DNA of 64,000 bases from Methylocaldum sp. 14B (lineage in GTDB: Bacteria > Pseudomonadota > Gammaproteobacteria > Methylococcales > Methylococcaceae). Within the stretch, counting starts at the first letter, position 1, and each line of letters begins with the position of its first letter. The notes under the pieces were generated by a model that ran no database searches, had not been told where the DNA came from, and saw nothing but the letters and a program-made list of their open reading frames with translations. The DNA lies in contig NZ_MSCV01000015.1 of NCBI RefSeq assembly GCF_002005105.1, positions 1 through 64,000 on the forward strand, in the 5' to 3' direction. Shown piece after piece: positions 48,564-58,044 of this stretch. The translations under genes were made by a program, and so were the position numbers.

Positions 48564-51500
48564 TTACCGAGATACCTCTTTCGTCATCGCCGCCAACATC
48601 GGGCTTATAAGCTCGATGGCCAGCGCCTCGAAGCTTTCGTCCAGAGGATCGCTGCCTCGATAAACCGTCTGGTAATAGGAATTCACGCTTTCACCGGCCT
48701 GAAACTCCGACCCTTCCCAGATACTCCAGGCCTGCCTTAGCGCGTTGAGCCGGATAGCCTCCGGATCGCCGCCAAGTCTGGCCGGCGGATCGTGTATGCA
48801 GCGGGCGTAGGCATGACTGGCCTTGGGAAAGAAGGGCAGCGGGGCGGATAGTCCCTGCCAGTAGGCGTTCAATAGTTTCACGAGTTCGTTTTCGGGATCG
48901 TGGACCGCATGGAATGTGAGGGTTTGCTTGGGCGTGTGCAGGATGGATTGCGGCGTCACGTTTTTCGGGGCGATCAGGCAAAGCATCAGGTGCCGGAGCC
49001 AGAGGTCGAAGAGCTGGCGGGGGCTCGGCTCTTCGAAGCTGTAGTCGGTAAGGCCGCTAGCGCCGACTTCGGCGAGGGAGCCGATGAGGCGCAGGCCGTT
49101 CGCTTCGAAATCCACCGGCATCGGCTCGAAGCGGGGTTTGACGAGCTCCGGGAGCAGTTTGACGGCGAAGCTTTCGACCAACCGTTGCTCCTTGCCGTGC
49201 AGCGCTTCGCCGAAGCGGCCGTGGGGCAAAAGGCCCTGGGCGTCGGCGAGCAGCAGCGCGCTGTGCGGTTCTCGGTCCAGCGCCAAGGCGTTCAGGAGGT
49301 TCTGGCGGACCTGGTTTCTCGTTCGGTAATCGAGCGCAAACGGTTCGCGCACTTCGAACTCCGTTGCGGCGTCTTCCAGAACCAGGTTCAGCCGCCGACG
49401 CAGAAGATAACGGGCGGGGTTGCTGAAGAAATAAGCAAGGCCTTCCGGATCGACCGTGCGCCATTCCTCTTCGGGTTCCGGTAGAGGGCCGGAAAACAAG
49501 GGTGCGGGCTCCTGGTCGCCTCGTCCGATCAGGCGGGCCGCGGCCAGCCAAGTCGACGAATAGCCCGGCAACCTTGCGTCGTCCTTGAAGTAGCCGGGAT
49601 CGAACGGTTGCAGCGGGTGCTGGGTAACGAGATGGGACTCGATGTCGCCTTCGGCCAGCTCGCAGCTTTGTTTCGCGACGTCGATGAGTTCGGACACCAA
49701 AGGGGAAGGCGGGAGTTCGGCGTTGTCGCGGACGCTGCGGCCCACATAGCTGAGATAAAACACCTCGCGCGCCGACAGCAGCGTTTCCAGGAAGAGATAG
49801 CGGTCGTCCAGCCGGCGGGAACGGTCTCCCCGGCGGGGATGCTTCGCCATCAGGTCGAAGTCGGGGGGATGGCGCTGACGCGGAAAGCTGTCGTGGTTCA
49901 GGCCGAGCACGGCGATGACCTTGAACGGCAGGCTGCGCATCGGCACCATCGCGCAGAAGGTGACCGCGCCGGTCAAAAAGCCGCCGGCGCTCGATGGCTG
50001 ACACAGGCGGTCGGCGAGCCAGCGCTTGATCACCCGTATCCCGACCGGCTCGCGGAAGCCGGCTTGTTCCGAGAGTTCCCGCAGCAGATCGAGGGTGCCG
50101 CGCAGCTGGAGCAGCAGCGTTTCGTCCTCGTCCCGCGGATCGAACAGCCGGTCGATGAAGCTGTTCAAGCGCTCGACCCACTCCGTCACGGGCTGCTTCG
50201 CCTTGAACCGGTCCGCCCATTCGAACAGGGTTTCCAGAAATTCCGCGAACCGCTCCAGGATCAAGACCCGGCTGCCTTCGATGTCGTCGTAAGGCAGGGT
50301 TTCGGCGAACAGCGGAAAGCCGTCGCCCGCCAGTTCCTGCGGCAGGGCATAGCCCAGCATCAGGCGCTTCAGGCCGTCGCGCCAGGTGTGGCGAGGAACG
50401 TCCGGCAACCGGTATTCGGTCTTGTGGGTCCCGTCCCGCCCCCAGCGGGTGCCGACCGACCGCGCCCAGTGATGGATCATGGGAAGATCGTCTTCGCACA
50501 GCCGGAAACGGCGCTGTATGGCGGGTTGCTCCAAAAAGCCGAGCGTCGTGTCCGCCGCGAATCGGCTCTCCGGCAAATCGAGCAGCGCGAGAAAAGTCTC
50601 CAGGAGCGGCTGTTCGTGGGTCAAACCGCGGTCGGCGATGCTGAAGGGGATTTGCGGCGCATCGTGGCTTTCGGCGAATACCGCTTCGATGTAAGGCGTG
50701 TATTGCTCGATGTCCGGCGTCAGCACGGCCACGTCGCTCGGTTTCAATTCAGGATCGAGGTCGAACAGCGCCAGAAGCTGATCGCGCAGGACTTCGACTT
50801 CGCGCATTGGGCTGTGGCAGGCATGGACTTGCAGCGAGCGGTCGTCCGGCCGTACGGCCAAGCGCCCGGCGCTGCGGCGGTCGATCAGTTCCAGGATGTC
50901 GGCCTGGAGTATGTGCAGCAGCGAATCGCGCGGCGGTTCCGCCCGAAACAAGCTGTGCAGCTCGGAATGCTCGGCCACGGAATCGAAAAATTCGCGGCCT
51001 TGTTTCCCTAGCGATGCCAGCAAGGGATGCCCCACTTCCAGGTACAGATCTTCCGGCGAGCGTTCTCCGGCCACGCGGCCGATTTCCCGTTCATCCCGGA
51101 TTTCGCCCCAGTATTCGCGGCAGGGATTGAGCGCGTATAGATTGATCTCGGTATGCCTGGCGAGCGCATTCAGCACGTACAGAAAGGCCGGCGGCAGCGA
51201 GGAAACGCCGAAGATGGCGATGCGCCGCGGAAGCCGATCGGCCGCCGAGTCGGATTCGAGCGCCGTCAGCAGTTCGTTCATGAAACGGGCGCGATGGGGC
51301 GCAGCTTCCCCCATGCTCAGGTCGCGCCACAATAGGGCTTGCCAGTCCTCGTCGCCGTCCAAGGCGAGCGTTTCGCCGCGTTCCCAGGCGGCTATCCAGT
51401 CGGCCCGGTACATCAGATATTGATCGAACAGATCGGCGATCCGCCTGGCGAGTTGGAACCGGCGGAGTTCGTCTCCGTTTTGGAGATACCCGGACAGGCG

Positions 51501-51821
51501 CGGAGTTCGCTCCAGATTTGCGGTTCTCCCCAGCCAGTCGAAGATGCGGAAGGTGAGTACCTCGGAAGAGAATGCCGAACGCCTCGGGAGTTCGCCGAGG
51601 AATTGCCGAAGCAGGTCCCAGATGAACGAGGCCGGCAGCAGAAAACGGACGTTGGCGCAGATGCCGAGATTGTCCGCAAGGCGCAGGGACAGCCAGCGTC
51701 CCATGCCAAGGCTTTGAACGATGACGATTTCCGGTTCGAAGGGGGAGGCCGGCGGTGTGCTGTCCGCCGTCAAAAGTTCGGCGAGAAATTCCAGCTTGTC
51801 GGATTGGTAGAGGCGAAGCAC
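48564..51821 (-). CDS. recC: Exodeoxyribonuclease V gamma subunit RecC
   Basis: A 1085-residue inactive helicase-like subunit that recognises Chi and splits the DNA strands in RecBCD. The N-terminus MLRLYQSDKLEFLAELL and IVQSLGMGRWLSLRLADNLGICANVRFLLPASFIWDLLR are typical. Later blocks include LLALFDLDPELKPSDVAVLTPDIEQYTPYIEAVF and FCAMVPMRSLPFKVIAVLGLNHDSFPRQ. The length is close to E. coli RecC (1122). recB and recD lie further downstream on the same strand after an interruption of about 3.6 kb, so the three are probably no longer one simple operon. Confidence 0.95.
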   Translation of the reverse strand: MLRLYQSDKLEFLAELLTADSTPPASPFEPEIVIVQSLGMGRWLSLRLADNLGICANVRFLLPASFIWDLLRQFLGELPRRSAFSSEVLTFRIFDWLGRTANLERTPRLSGYLQNGDELRRFQLARRIADLFDQYLMYRADWIAAWERGETLALDGDEDWQALLWRDLSMGEAAPHRARFMNELLTALESDSAADRLPRRIAIFGVSSLPPAFLYVLNALARHTEINLYALNPCREYWGEIRDEREIGRVAGERSPEDLYLEVGHPLLASLGKQGREFFDSVAEHSELHSLFRAEPPRDSLLHILQADILELIDRRSAGRLAVRPDDRSLQVHACHSPMREVEVLRDQLLALFDLDPELKPSDVAVLTPDIEQYTPYIEAVFAESHDAPQIPFSIADRGLTHEQPLLETFLALLDLPESRFAADTTLGFLEQPAIQRRFRLCEDDLPMIHHWARSVGTRWGRDGTHKTEYRLPDVPRHTWRDGLKRLMLGYALPQELAGDGFPLFAETLPYDDIEGSRVLILERFAEFLETLFEWADRFKAKQPVTEWVERLNSFIDRLFDPRDEDETLLLQLRGTLDLLRELSEQAGFREPVGIRVIKRWLADRLCQPSSAGGFLTGAVTFCAMVPMRSLPFKVIAVLGLNHDSFPRQRHPPDFDLMAKHPRRGDRSRRLDDRYLFLETLLSAREVFYLSYVGRSVRDNAELPPSPLVSELIDVAKQSCELAEGDIESHLVTQHPLQPFDPGYFKDDARLPGYSSTWLAAARLIGRGDQEPAPLFSGPLPEPEEEWRTVDPEGLAYFFSNPARYLLRRRLNLVLEDAATEFEVREPFALDYRTRNQVRQNLLNALALDREPHSALLLADAQGLLPHGRFGEALHGKEQRLVESFAVKLLPELVKPRFEPMPVDFEANGLRLIGSLAEVGASGLTDYSFEEPSPRQLFDLWLRHLMLCLIAPKNVTPQSILHTPKQTLTFHAVHDPENELVKLLNAYWQGLSAPLPFFPKASHAYARCIHDPPARLGGDPEAIRLNALRQAWSIWEGSEFQAGESVNSYYQTVYRGSDPLDESFEALAIELISPMLAAMTKEVSR

Positions 51822-51851
51822 GGGGCGGTCAGTTAGGTTTCGTTCTTAATA

Positions 51852-52075
51852 CCCTCACCCTAGCCCTCTCCCGGCGGGAGAGGGAAAGATCGGTATTGCC
51901 ATGCAAATAGCGGATTGCGCTTGGGCCCGCCTCGTGGGAAAGGCTCCGGCTTACGAGGTGCAGCGCCGTAGGCTGGGTCCAGGAACGAGACCCAGCATTT
52001 TCAGGAGATCAGATGCGAGATCGAACTGGAATTACGCAAAGCTCCATTCCAGCCTACGGACTTTGCCATTCCTGC
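51852..52075. repeat. Intergenic repeats upstream of recC
   Basis: 51864-51884 is a perfect hairpin, CCCTCTCCC/GGGAGAGGG around GGC, within the CCCTCACCCTAGCCCTCTCCC sequence often seen between bacterial genes. Further on, CGTAGGCTGG (about 51969) and CCAGCCTACG (about 52052) form long-distance inverted arms. Nothing coding is visible between recC and sqr. Confidence 0.55.
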
Positions 52076-52092
52076 GGCGCGGGGATGCCGGT

Positions 52093-53307
52093 TTACGCCT
52101 TGCCCAGATGAGGCCACTGATAGCCCTTGAGCAGGCCCTGCCAGTAGATCACCGGAATGATGTAGCGCTTCAACAGATACATGCTGTAGCGCTCCTTGCC
52201 CTGGTCGAAGGGAAAGGTTTCCTTGGGCTTCAGGTCGTAGTCGAATTCGGCCAGGATCAGCTTGCCGTAACCGGTGATCAGCGGGCACGAAGTATAGCCG
52301 TCGTATTTGGCTACCGGCTGTCCGCCGTTCATGACCGACAGGAGATTCGCGGTCAGGATCGGGCTTTGCGCCCGGACTGCCGCCGCCGTCTTGGACGTGG
52401 GCAGGCTGCTGGCATCGCCCAGGCTGAACACGTTGGGGTAGCGGACGTGCTGCAAGGTGTCCTTATTTACGTCCACCCACCCGCCTTCGTTCCCGAGCGG
52501 ACTTTTCTTTAGGAAGTCGGGAGCGCTCATGGGCGGAACCACGTGGATCATGTCGTAGGGCTGAACGACGTTCTCTCCGGTATCGAGATTCTTGAACACG
52601 GCCTCTTTCGACGCCGGGCGCAGTTCCACCAGATTGTGCTTGAAATGAACTTCGATATTGCGCGGTTTCACCACCTGTTCCATCAGGCTGGCGGCGTATT
52701 TGGGCGCGCTGAAGATGGTGGGCGTGGCGCAGTAGTAGACGACGCGGGATTTGTCGCGCAGGCCGTGCTTGCGGAAATAATCCTCCGCCAAATACATGAT
52801 TTTCTGCGGTGCGCCGGCGCATTTGATGGGCGGCGGCGGAAAAGTGAACACGGCGTTGCCGCCCTTGAAGTTCCGGATGTTTTCCCAGGTGGTGTTCACG
52901 GTGTCGTAGCTGTAATTGCTGCACACCCCGTCCTTGCCTACCGCTTCCTTTACGCCCGGGATCTTGTCCCAGTCGATCTGTAGCCCCGGACAGACGACCA
53001 GGTAGTCGTAGCCGATTTCCTTGCCGCCCTCGGTTTTCAGCGAATTATTGGCGGGATCGAACTCCGCGGCGGCATCGCGTATCCAGGTGGCGCCTTTGGG
53101 GATCAACTCGGCCATCGGTTTGACCGACTGCTCGCGAGTGACGACGCCGCCTCCGACGAACGTCCAGAAGGGCTGGTAATAATGCTTCTCGGACGGCTCG
53201 ATGATGGCGACATCCGTTATCCCGGCATGCAGCAGACGGGCGGCGATGCCGAGCCCGGCGGCGCCGCCGCCGATCACTACGACACGATGATGAATCTTGC
53301 TATCCAT
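52093..53307 (-). CDS. sqr: Sulfide:quinone oxidoreductase-type flavoprotein
   Basis: A 404-residue FAD enzyme oxidising sulfide and passing electrons to quinone at the membrane. The FAD-binding Rossmann motif VVVIGGGAAGLGIAARL (about 9-25) and VFSLGDASSLPTSKTAAAVRAQ (about 300) are clear. The redox cysteines match the mitochondrial/type II SQR pattern: Cys in FPPPPIKCAGAPQKIMYLAE and in YTSCPLITGYGKL; a further one is in VCPGLQID. The C-terminal part (KRYIIPVIYWQGLLKG) is amphipathic and suits membrane attachment. No sulfur-dioxygenase or rhodanese gene is adjacent. It probably serves sulfide detoxification or accessory energy gain. Confidence 0.9.
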   Translation of the reverse strand: MDSKIHHRVVVIGGGAAGLGIAARLLHAGITDVAIIEPSEKHYYQPFWTFVGGGVVTREQSVKPMAELIPKGATWIRDAAAEFDPANNSLKTEGGKEIGYDYLVVCPGLQIDWDKIPGVKEAVGKDGVCSNYSYDTVNTTWENIRNFKGGNAVFTFPPPPIKCAGAPQKIMYLAEDYFRKHGLRDKSRVVYYCATPTIFSAPKYAASLMEQVVKPRNIEVHFKHNLVELRPASKEAVFKNLDTGENVVQPYDMIHVVPPMSAPDFLKKSPLGNEGGWVDVNKDTLQHVRYPNVFSLGDASSLPTSKTAAAVRAQSPILTANLLSVMNGGQPVAKYDGYTSCPLITGYGKLILAEFDYDLKPKETFPFDQGKERYSMYLLKRYIIPVIYWQGLLKGYQWPHLGKA

Positions 53308-53606
53308 GGGGTCTTCCTCTTGGGTGGATGAGTTTTAGAATTTATTAATCGAGATTTCTTATTTTCAGATTCATTCTCAATGATTTGGCTTGTCCGCCCA
53401 ATTCTGCCTTGCATGGAGGTCCTTTGACAATGTATTCCGGTTTTGGACCGGCTGTCGGCCTGCCCGAATGTCGCCCCGCCCGGATTAGGTAAGTCTTTGT
53501 AATGGCTGAGGCCAATTTAACCTGCTATCTTCATGTGGCGGAGGAACAACACGCTTTGGGAGTTCAGTCGCGCTTTAGTTTGTTCATCAATTACAAGGAA
53601 ACAATA
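53308..53606. other. Divergent intergenic region between sqr and the secreted protein gene
   Basis: About 300 bases without a gene. The part next to sqr is A+T-rich (GAATTTATTAATCGAGATTTC) and the middle has TTTGACAATG, which could be a -35 region for the rightward gene. No clear operator. A frame is open from 53502 into the downstream gene, but it lacks an RBS and signal sequence. Confidence 0.35.
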
Positions 53607-54245
53607 ATGTTTAAGAAACCGTCTGTAATTACCGTTTGCGTCGCTACCGGGATGATCGTTTCGGCCTCTGCTTCTGCGGATATCGTGATCAAGTCGGGGG
53701 TAGGGCGTACTCAAACGGTTATGGAAGCCTCGATTCATTACGACGATTTGGGAAATGACGATATCGATTGGCCGGCGATAGCGCCGAATTACGAGGGAGA
53801 TACCCAGCTCGGAGAAATGGCCGTAAAAGTAGATAACAAGACTACGTTGGTATGCGCCGTCTTGGGGAAAGGATACGATCTACAGGTTTTTACGGACGGC
53901 TCCGGAGCGCCCGTCATGCTTCCGACAGGACAGCCTCTCGTGGTGCCCGGCCATCTTCGCCATGTCATCACGTGTACCGATTCGTCGGGTTCGGAACTGT
54001 CGCGGTTGAGCACCGATGGCGATACGCCTGTCAGCTTTTCTCCGGTAGCATATCCTTGTAAATGGGCGGTCACGGAAATCATGTATGTCAAGGCGCCCGT
54101 GCTCACGGTGGGGCCAATTACCGCTCCCGGAAATACTGGAACGTTCAGTGGCGTTACAGGCGGCACCCTTACTGTAAAGGGTACGATCAATGCCTGTACC
54201 GGCCAAAATGTATTCACGAGTATTACCGGAACGCTTACCAATTAA
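53607..54245 (+). CDS. Secreted protein of unknown family
   Basis: A 212-residue protein that I do not recognise. It has a signal peptide (MFKKPSVITVCVATGMIVSASASA, cleavage before DIVIKSG). The mature part is beta-rich, rich in Gly, Thr and Ser, with four or five cysteines (TTLVCAVLG, HVITCTDSS, AYPCKW, INACTGQ) that could form disulfides. The C-terminus (PGNTGTFSGVTGGTLTVKGTINACTG) has short glycine-threonine repeats. The start at 53607 follows AAGGAA; a downstream terminator suggests a single-gene transcript. It could be a periplasmic, surface or released protein; no function is assigned. Confidence 0.75.
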   Translation: MFKKPSVITVCVATGMIVSASASADIVIKSGVGRTQTVMEASIHYDDLGNDDIDWPAIAPNYEGDTQLGEMAVKVDNKTTLVCAVLGKGYDLQVFTDGSGAPVMLPTGQPLVVPGHLRHVITCTDSSGSELSRLSTDGDTPVSFSPVAYPCKWAVTEIMYVKAPVLTVGPITAPGNTGTFSGVTGGTLTVKGTINACTGQNVFTSITGTLTN

Positions 54246-54280
54246 GCATGGATTACTAATCTCGATTTCATAATGCCTAA

Positions 54281-54325
54281 GGGATCGGCTTAGCCGGCTG
54301 ATACAGATTATGCCGATCCCCGTTT
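54281..54325 (+). terminator. Terminator after the secreted protein gene
   Basis: GGGATCGGC pairs with GCCGATCCC around a 22-base loop and is followed by CGTTTTC. From here to the fliL start (54326-54595) no gene is seen; this stretch should hold the flagellar operon promoter, which I could not identify. Confidence 0.6.
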
Positions 54326-54595
54326 TCTGGCTCTGTATCTGAATACCCGTTCCCGTGCCGCAGTTGCTCGCTCCTCGTATCGGCCGTAGCGCTGCCGGGG
54401 TTGATCTCGCTCTTGGAGCATTCAGCCATCAGCCTCCTTTCGTTTCCAAGCGTCCGAATTTTGGCGCCTTGCTGGCTTTTGTCTTGCCGTAGGGCGACGA
54501 AAAGCGTTCAGGGCTTGCTAATGCCTTGTCGGTGCTAAGCTTTTTTTGTGGGCATCATTGTTGCTGAAGGCAGCAGAAAACTTTGGAAAACCGCG

Positions 54596-55114
54596 ATGGC
54601 GCAACAAGACAAACTGGATTTAGGCGAAGAAAAGAAGAAGTCATCCAAGAGCGTTATTTTTATCGTTCTCGGAGCGATGCTGGGAACGCTCCTTGCCGTG
54701 TTCGCAGCGCTTTATTTTTGGGGGATCTTCCCACCGAAGCAGAACGAGAATGAGGCGGCTGCGGAATCCCGTGACGGCGGGGCACTCGCGCTGCCGATGA
54801 TCTATTTCGCTATCGACCCGGCTTTCGTGGTCAATTTCAAGAGCAATCCGGATGCCCGCCTGCTCCAGGTTGGCCTTAGCGTCGCTTCGAAAAATCAAGC
54901 CGTGATCGACGCGGTGAAAAAGCATTCGCCGATGATCCGCAACAACGTGCTTTTGCTGCTGAGCGGCCAGGAGCCGGCGGGGCTCAAGACGGCCGAAGGC
55001 AAAGAGGCGCTCAGGGGCAAGCTGCTCGAGGAAATCAACGCGGTAGTTTCTAAGCAAACGGGCCACAAGGAAGGCGCCGAAGAGGTTTTTTTCACCGGAT
55101 TCATCATGCAATAG
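54596..55114 (+). CDS. fliL: Flagellar basal-body protein FliL
   Basis: A 172-residue single-pass inner-membrane protein around the flagellar motor that supports torque. A charged N-terminus (DKLDLGEEKKKSSK) precedes one membrane helix (VIFIVLGAMLGTLLAVFAALYFWGIF, about 20-45) and a periplasmic domain related to stomatins (IYFAIDPAFVVNFKSN...LLQVGLSV, ending VFFTGFIMQ). ATG 54596 is preferred; the frame is open to 54548. It is followed by fliM after two bases. Confidence 0.9.
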   Translation: MAQQDKLDLGEEKKKSSKSVIFIVLGAMLGTLLAVFAALYFWGIFPPKQNENEAAAESRDGGALALPMIYFAIDPAFVVNFKSNPDARLLQVGLSVASKNQAVIDAVKKHSPMIRNNVLLLLSGQEPAGLKTAEGKEALRGKLLEEINAVVSKQTGHKEGAEEVFFTGFIMQ

Positions 55115-55116
55115 CC

Positions 55117-56151
55117 ATGGCCGTTCATGATCTTTTGACTCAGGAAGAAATCGACGCGCTTCTGCACGGCGTCGACGACGGAGATATCGGAACCGAATCG
55201 GAGATCGATTTTCGAAGCGGCGAGGTACGGACCTACGACTTCACCAGTCAGGACCGCATCGTGCGCGGGCGGATGCCCACTCTGGAGATGATCAACGACC
55301 GCTTCGTCCGTCATTTCCGCATCAGTCTGTTCAATTTGCTGCGGCGCTCCGCGGAGATTTCGGTATTGGGCGTTCAGGTCCTGAAGTTCTCGGAATACGT
55401 GCACAGCCTGTTCGTTCCGACCAATCTGAACGTCATCCGGCTCAACCCCTTGCGTGGGCGTGGTTTGATGGTCATGGAGCCGACCCTGGTGTTCACCGTC
55501 GTGGACAATTTTTTCGGCGGCAGCGGTCAGTTCTACAACAAAATCGAGGGACGCGAGTTCACGCCGACCGAGATGCGGGTCATTCAGATGCTGCTCGAGC
55601 TGATTTTCAAGGACATGAAAGAGGCCTGGGCGCCGGTCATGCCGATCGAGTTCGAGTATCTGGGTTCGGAAGTGAACCCGCAGTTCGCCAACATCGTGAG
55701 TCCCGCCGAGGTCGTCGTGGTCTCCACCATACATATCGAAGTGGAAGGCGGGGGAGGCGATCTGCACATTACCCTGCCGTATTCCATGATCGAGCCGATC
55801 AGGGAACTTCTGGATGCCGGTATTCAGGGGGATAGAAGCGATGATTCGGACGACCGTTGGCGCACGGCTCTGCAAGCGGAAATCCTGGATGCCGAAATCG
55901 AGATGCACAGCACCTTGGTCGAAAAGACCTTGTCGTTGGAGGACATGTTGCGGTTGAGAGCCGGCGACGTGATTCCGATCGAAATGCCGGAGACCATTAC
56001 GGTCGTCGTCGACGACATCCCCGTATTTCGCGGCAAGGTCGGGATCTCGCGGGGCAATTACGCAGTGCAGATTCTGGAGAAGATCAGCCGCGCAAGCGGG
56101 GATAAAGAACGCTTAATCGGGGTATTGGGAAGCGGAGTTGAACGAGCATGA
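55117..56151 (+). CDS. fliM: Flagellar motor switch protein FliM
   Basis: A 344-residue C-ring protein. The N-terminal CheY-binding peptide is clear (LLTQEEIDALLHG, residues 6-18), followed by the CheC-like middle domain (about 50-230, with NPLRGRGLMVMEPTLVFTVVDNFFGGSG) and a C-terminal SpoA domain (about 250-330). It sets the direction of rotation with FliG and FliN. Its end overlaps fliN by four bases. Confidence 0.96.
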   Translation: MAVHDLLTQEEIDALLHGVDDGDIGTESEIDFRSGEVRTYDFTSQDRIVRGRMPTLEMINDRFVRHFRISLFNLLRRSAEISVLGVQVLKFSEYVHSLFVPTNLNVIRLNPLRGRGLMVMEPTLVFTVVDNFFGGSGQFYNKIEGREFTPTEMRVIQMLLELIFKDMKEAWAPVMPIEFEYLGSEVNPQFANIVSPAEVVVVSTIHIEVEGGGGDLHITLPYSMIEPIRELLDAGIQGDRSDDSDDRWRTALQAEILDAEIEMHSTLVEKTLSLEDMLRLRAGDVIPIEMPETITVVVDDIPVFRGKVGISRGNYAVQILEKISRASGDKERLIGVLGSGVERA

Positions 56152-56624
56152 GCGACGAATTGGAAGAATCGATCGAAGGCGCTGACGGGGGCGACGAATC
56201 CGAAGATCTAGCCGACGATTGGGCCGCCGCCCTGCTGGAGCAGCAAGAGGCTGCCAAAAAAATGGCGGAGCCTCCCCGCCAGCCGGCGGCTCCGAGACCC
56301 GAACCCGCGACCTTCGAAGATCTCGGGAGATCTCCGCCGGCGGCGGACGTGGCAAAAATCGAGGACATCAACCTGGACGTGCTGCTGGACGTTCCGGTGA
56401 CCATCGCGATGGAGATAGGGCGCACTAAGATCAACATCCGCAATTTGTTGCAGCTGACCCAGGGCTCGGTGGTCGAGCTGGACCGGCTGGCGGGCGAACC
56501 CATGGATGTGCTGGTGAACGGCACGCTGATCGCTCACGGCGAAGTGGTGGTGGTGAACGACAAGTTCGGTATTCGTCTCACCGATGTCATCAGTCCCGCG
56601 GAGCGGGTGAGAAAGCTGAAATGA
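56148..56624 (+). CDS. fliN: Flagellar motor switch protein FliN
   Basis: A 158-residue C-ring protein. A variable, acidic and proline-rich N-terminus (about 1-65) precedes the SpoA domain ([55 protein letters not shown]). The domain is complete. It overlaps fliM before and fliO after it by four bases each. Confidence 0.95.
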   Translation: MSDELEESIEGADGGDESEDLADDWAAALLEQQEAAKKMAEPPRQPAAPRPEPATFEDLGRSPPAADVAKIEDINLDVLLDVPVTIAMEIGRTKINIRNLLQLTQGSVVELDRLAGEPMDVLVNGTLIAHGEVVVVNDKFGIRLTDVISPAERVRKLK

Positions 56625-57040
56625 AGGCCCATGTCTTTGCGGTGGTTTCGTCGCTGATGTCGCCGGTTCTGCTGGCCGACACCGCTTCCGCCGTACCCAA
56701 GGCCTTGCCTTCGGTGGATATGGCGAAGAGTCTGACCGGATTGCTGGCGGTATTGGCGGTCATTTTCACTCTGGCCTGGCTGCTGCGGCGATTCGGCAGC
56801 TTTTCCCGGCTCGCGCCGGGAAGCTTTCGCGTGTTGGCCGCGGTTTCGCTGGGATCTCGGGAGCGGGTCGTGTTGTTGCAGGCAGGTGGGAAACAACTGG
56901 TGCTGGGGGTGGCGCCAGGACGGGTCGAGACCCTGTGCATCCTGGAAAATTCGGAAATCATCCCGGTCGAGAGCGGAATGCCGTCGGCCGGGGCCTCTTT
57001 CGCCGAACGCTTGCACGAGTTGACGGGGCGGCGATCATGA
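56621..57040 (+). CDS. fliO: Flagellar export assembly protein FliO
   Basis: A 139-residue membrane protein helping assemble the FliP ring. A signal-like N-terminus is followed by one strong membrane helix (about 42-62, [21 protein letters not shown]) and a small cytosolic domain with [31 protein letters not shown], typical for FliO. It overlaps fliN and fliP by four bases each. Confidence 0.92.
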   Translation: MKAHVFAVVSSLMSPVLLADTASAVPKALPSVDMAKSLTGLLAVLAVIFTLAWLLRRFGSFSRLAPGSFRVLAAVSLGSRERVVLLQAGGKQLVLGVAPGRVETLCILENSEIIPVESGMPSAGASFAERLHELTGRRS

Positions 57041-57804
57041 ACCGTCGGCCGTACTTCGCTCTGACGTCTCTCGGGATGATCGCGGCTCTATTTGCGTTGT
57101 CGATTCCCTCGGCGCAAGGCGCTCCCGGCATCGAGGCTTTCACCGTGGCCGCCAACGGCCAGGGCAGCCAGACCTACACGGTCACGATACAGGTTCTGGC
57201 GCTGATGACGGCGCTGACCGTGCTGCCCTCGCTGTTGCTCAGCATGACCTCGTTTACCCGCATCATGATCGTCCTGGCGATCTTGCGGCAGGCACTAGGC
57301 GCCGGTCAGACGCCCAACAATCAGGTACTGCTCGGCATTTCGCTGTTTCTGACCCTGTTTACCATGCTGCCGGTGTTCGAGCAGGTGAACGAACAGGCCC
57401 TGCAGCCTTATATGAAAGAACAGCTGGCGCCGGGCGCGGCCCTCGAACGCGCCGCGGTTCCGTTCCGCCAGTTCATGCTCAAGCAGACGCGGGAAACCGA
57501 TTTGGAGCTTTTCGCGCGCATATCCGGCAAGCAGGACATCGCCAGTCCCGAGGCGACGCCATTTTCCTTGCTGGTGCCGGCCTTCATGACCAGCGAGCTG
57601 AAGACGGCTTTTCAAATGGGATTTCTTTTGTTCCTGCCGTTTCTGATCATCGATCTGGTGGTGGCCACCATACTGATGTCGATGGGCATGATGATGCTGT
57701 CGCCCATGATCGTTTCGCTTCCCTTCAAGCTTTTGCTGTTCGTCCTGGTGGACGGTTGGGCGCTGGTGGTCGAGACGCTCGCGGCGAGTTTTTTCGTCGA
57801 GTAG
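57037..57804 (+). CDS. fliP: Flagellar export apparatus protein FliP
   Basis: A 255-residue core protein of the export gate. A cleavable signal peptide (about 1-28, ending PSAQG) is followed by hydrophobic segments with [27 protein letters not shown] (about 70-95) and the C-terminal pair [29 protein letters not shown] and [15 protein letters not shown]. Start at 57037 (ATGA overlap with fliO). It is normally followed directly by fliQ; here about 500 bases of repeats intervene. Confidence 0.95.
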   Translation: MNRRPYFALTSLGMIAALFALSIPSAQGAPGIEAFTVAANGQGSQTYTVTIQVLALMTALTVLPSLLLSMTSFTRIMIVLAILRQALGAGQTPNNQVLLGISLFLTLFTMLPVFEQVNEQALQPYMKEQLAPGAALERAAVPFRQFMLKQTRETDLELFARISGKQDIASPEATPFSLLVPAFMTSELKTAFQMGFLLFLPFLIIDLVVATILMSMGMMMLSPMIVSLPFKLLLFVLVDGWALVVETLAASFFVE

Positions 57805-57821
57805 GTCTTTACAGCAGGTAT

Positions 57822-58021
57822 TAGAGCGTTTTTCATCCCGGTGTACGGCTTCGTGTGGGGTGGGAAGAACGTAGGTCGGCAATCCCTTCCCAATCGCAAA
57901 CGGCATCTCTGGGAGCGCCAGAGCTGCCCTTCCGACAAAGCCCTTTGCCGAGCCAGTAGGTCGGCAAGGGATTGCCGACCTACCTATGGCGCTCCCTTAC
58001 ACCGAATCAGAAAATGCTATA
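57822..58021. mobile_element. MITE-like non-autonomous element, copy 2
   Basis: An element of about 200 bp related to 45060-45256. Its ends TAGAGCGTTTTTCAT and AGAAAATGCTATA are imperfect inverted copies that begin and end in TA. Inside are GTAGGTCGGCAATCCC (57871) and a perfect palindrome at 57956-57983 (arms GTAGGTCGGCAA/TTGCCGACCTAC), plus inverted GGGAGCGCCA/TGGCGCTCCC (57911 and 57986). It lies 17 bases after the fliP stop, within the flagellar operon. Confidence 0.6.
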
Positions 58022-58044
58022 GGGAAGAGATGCCGGGATTACCC

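Noticed and set aside
48361-48567. A 67-codon frame after recC
   Set aside because: It is open but has no start codon near its beginning and no recognised domain; noted as gap content only.
49608-51011. A 467-codon plus-strand frame opposite recC
   Set aside because: It is an antisense shadow with no start signal or domain; recC covers the region.
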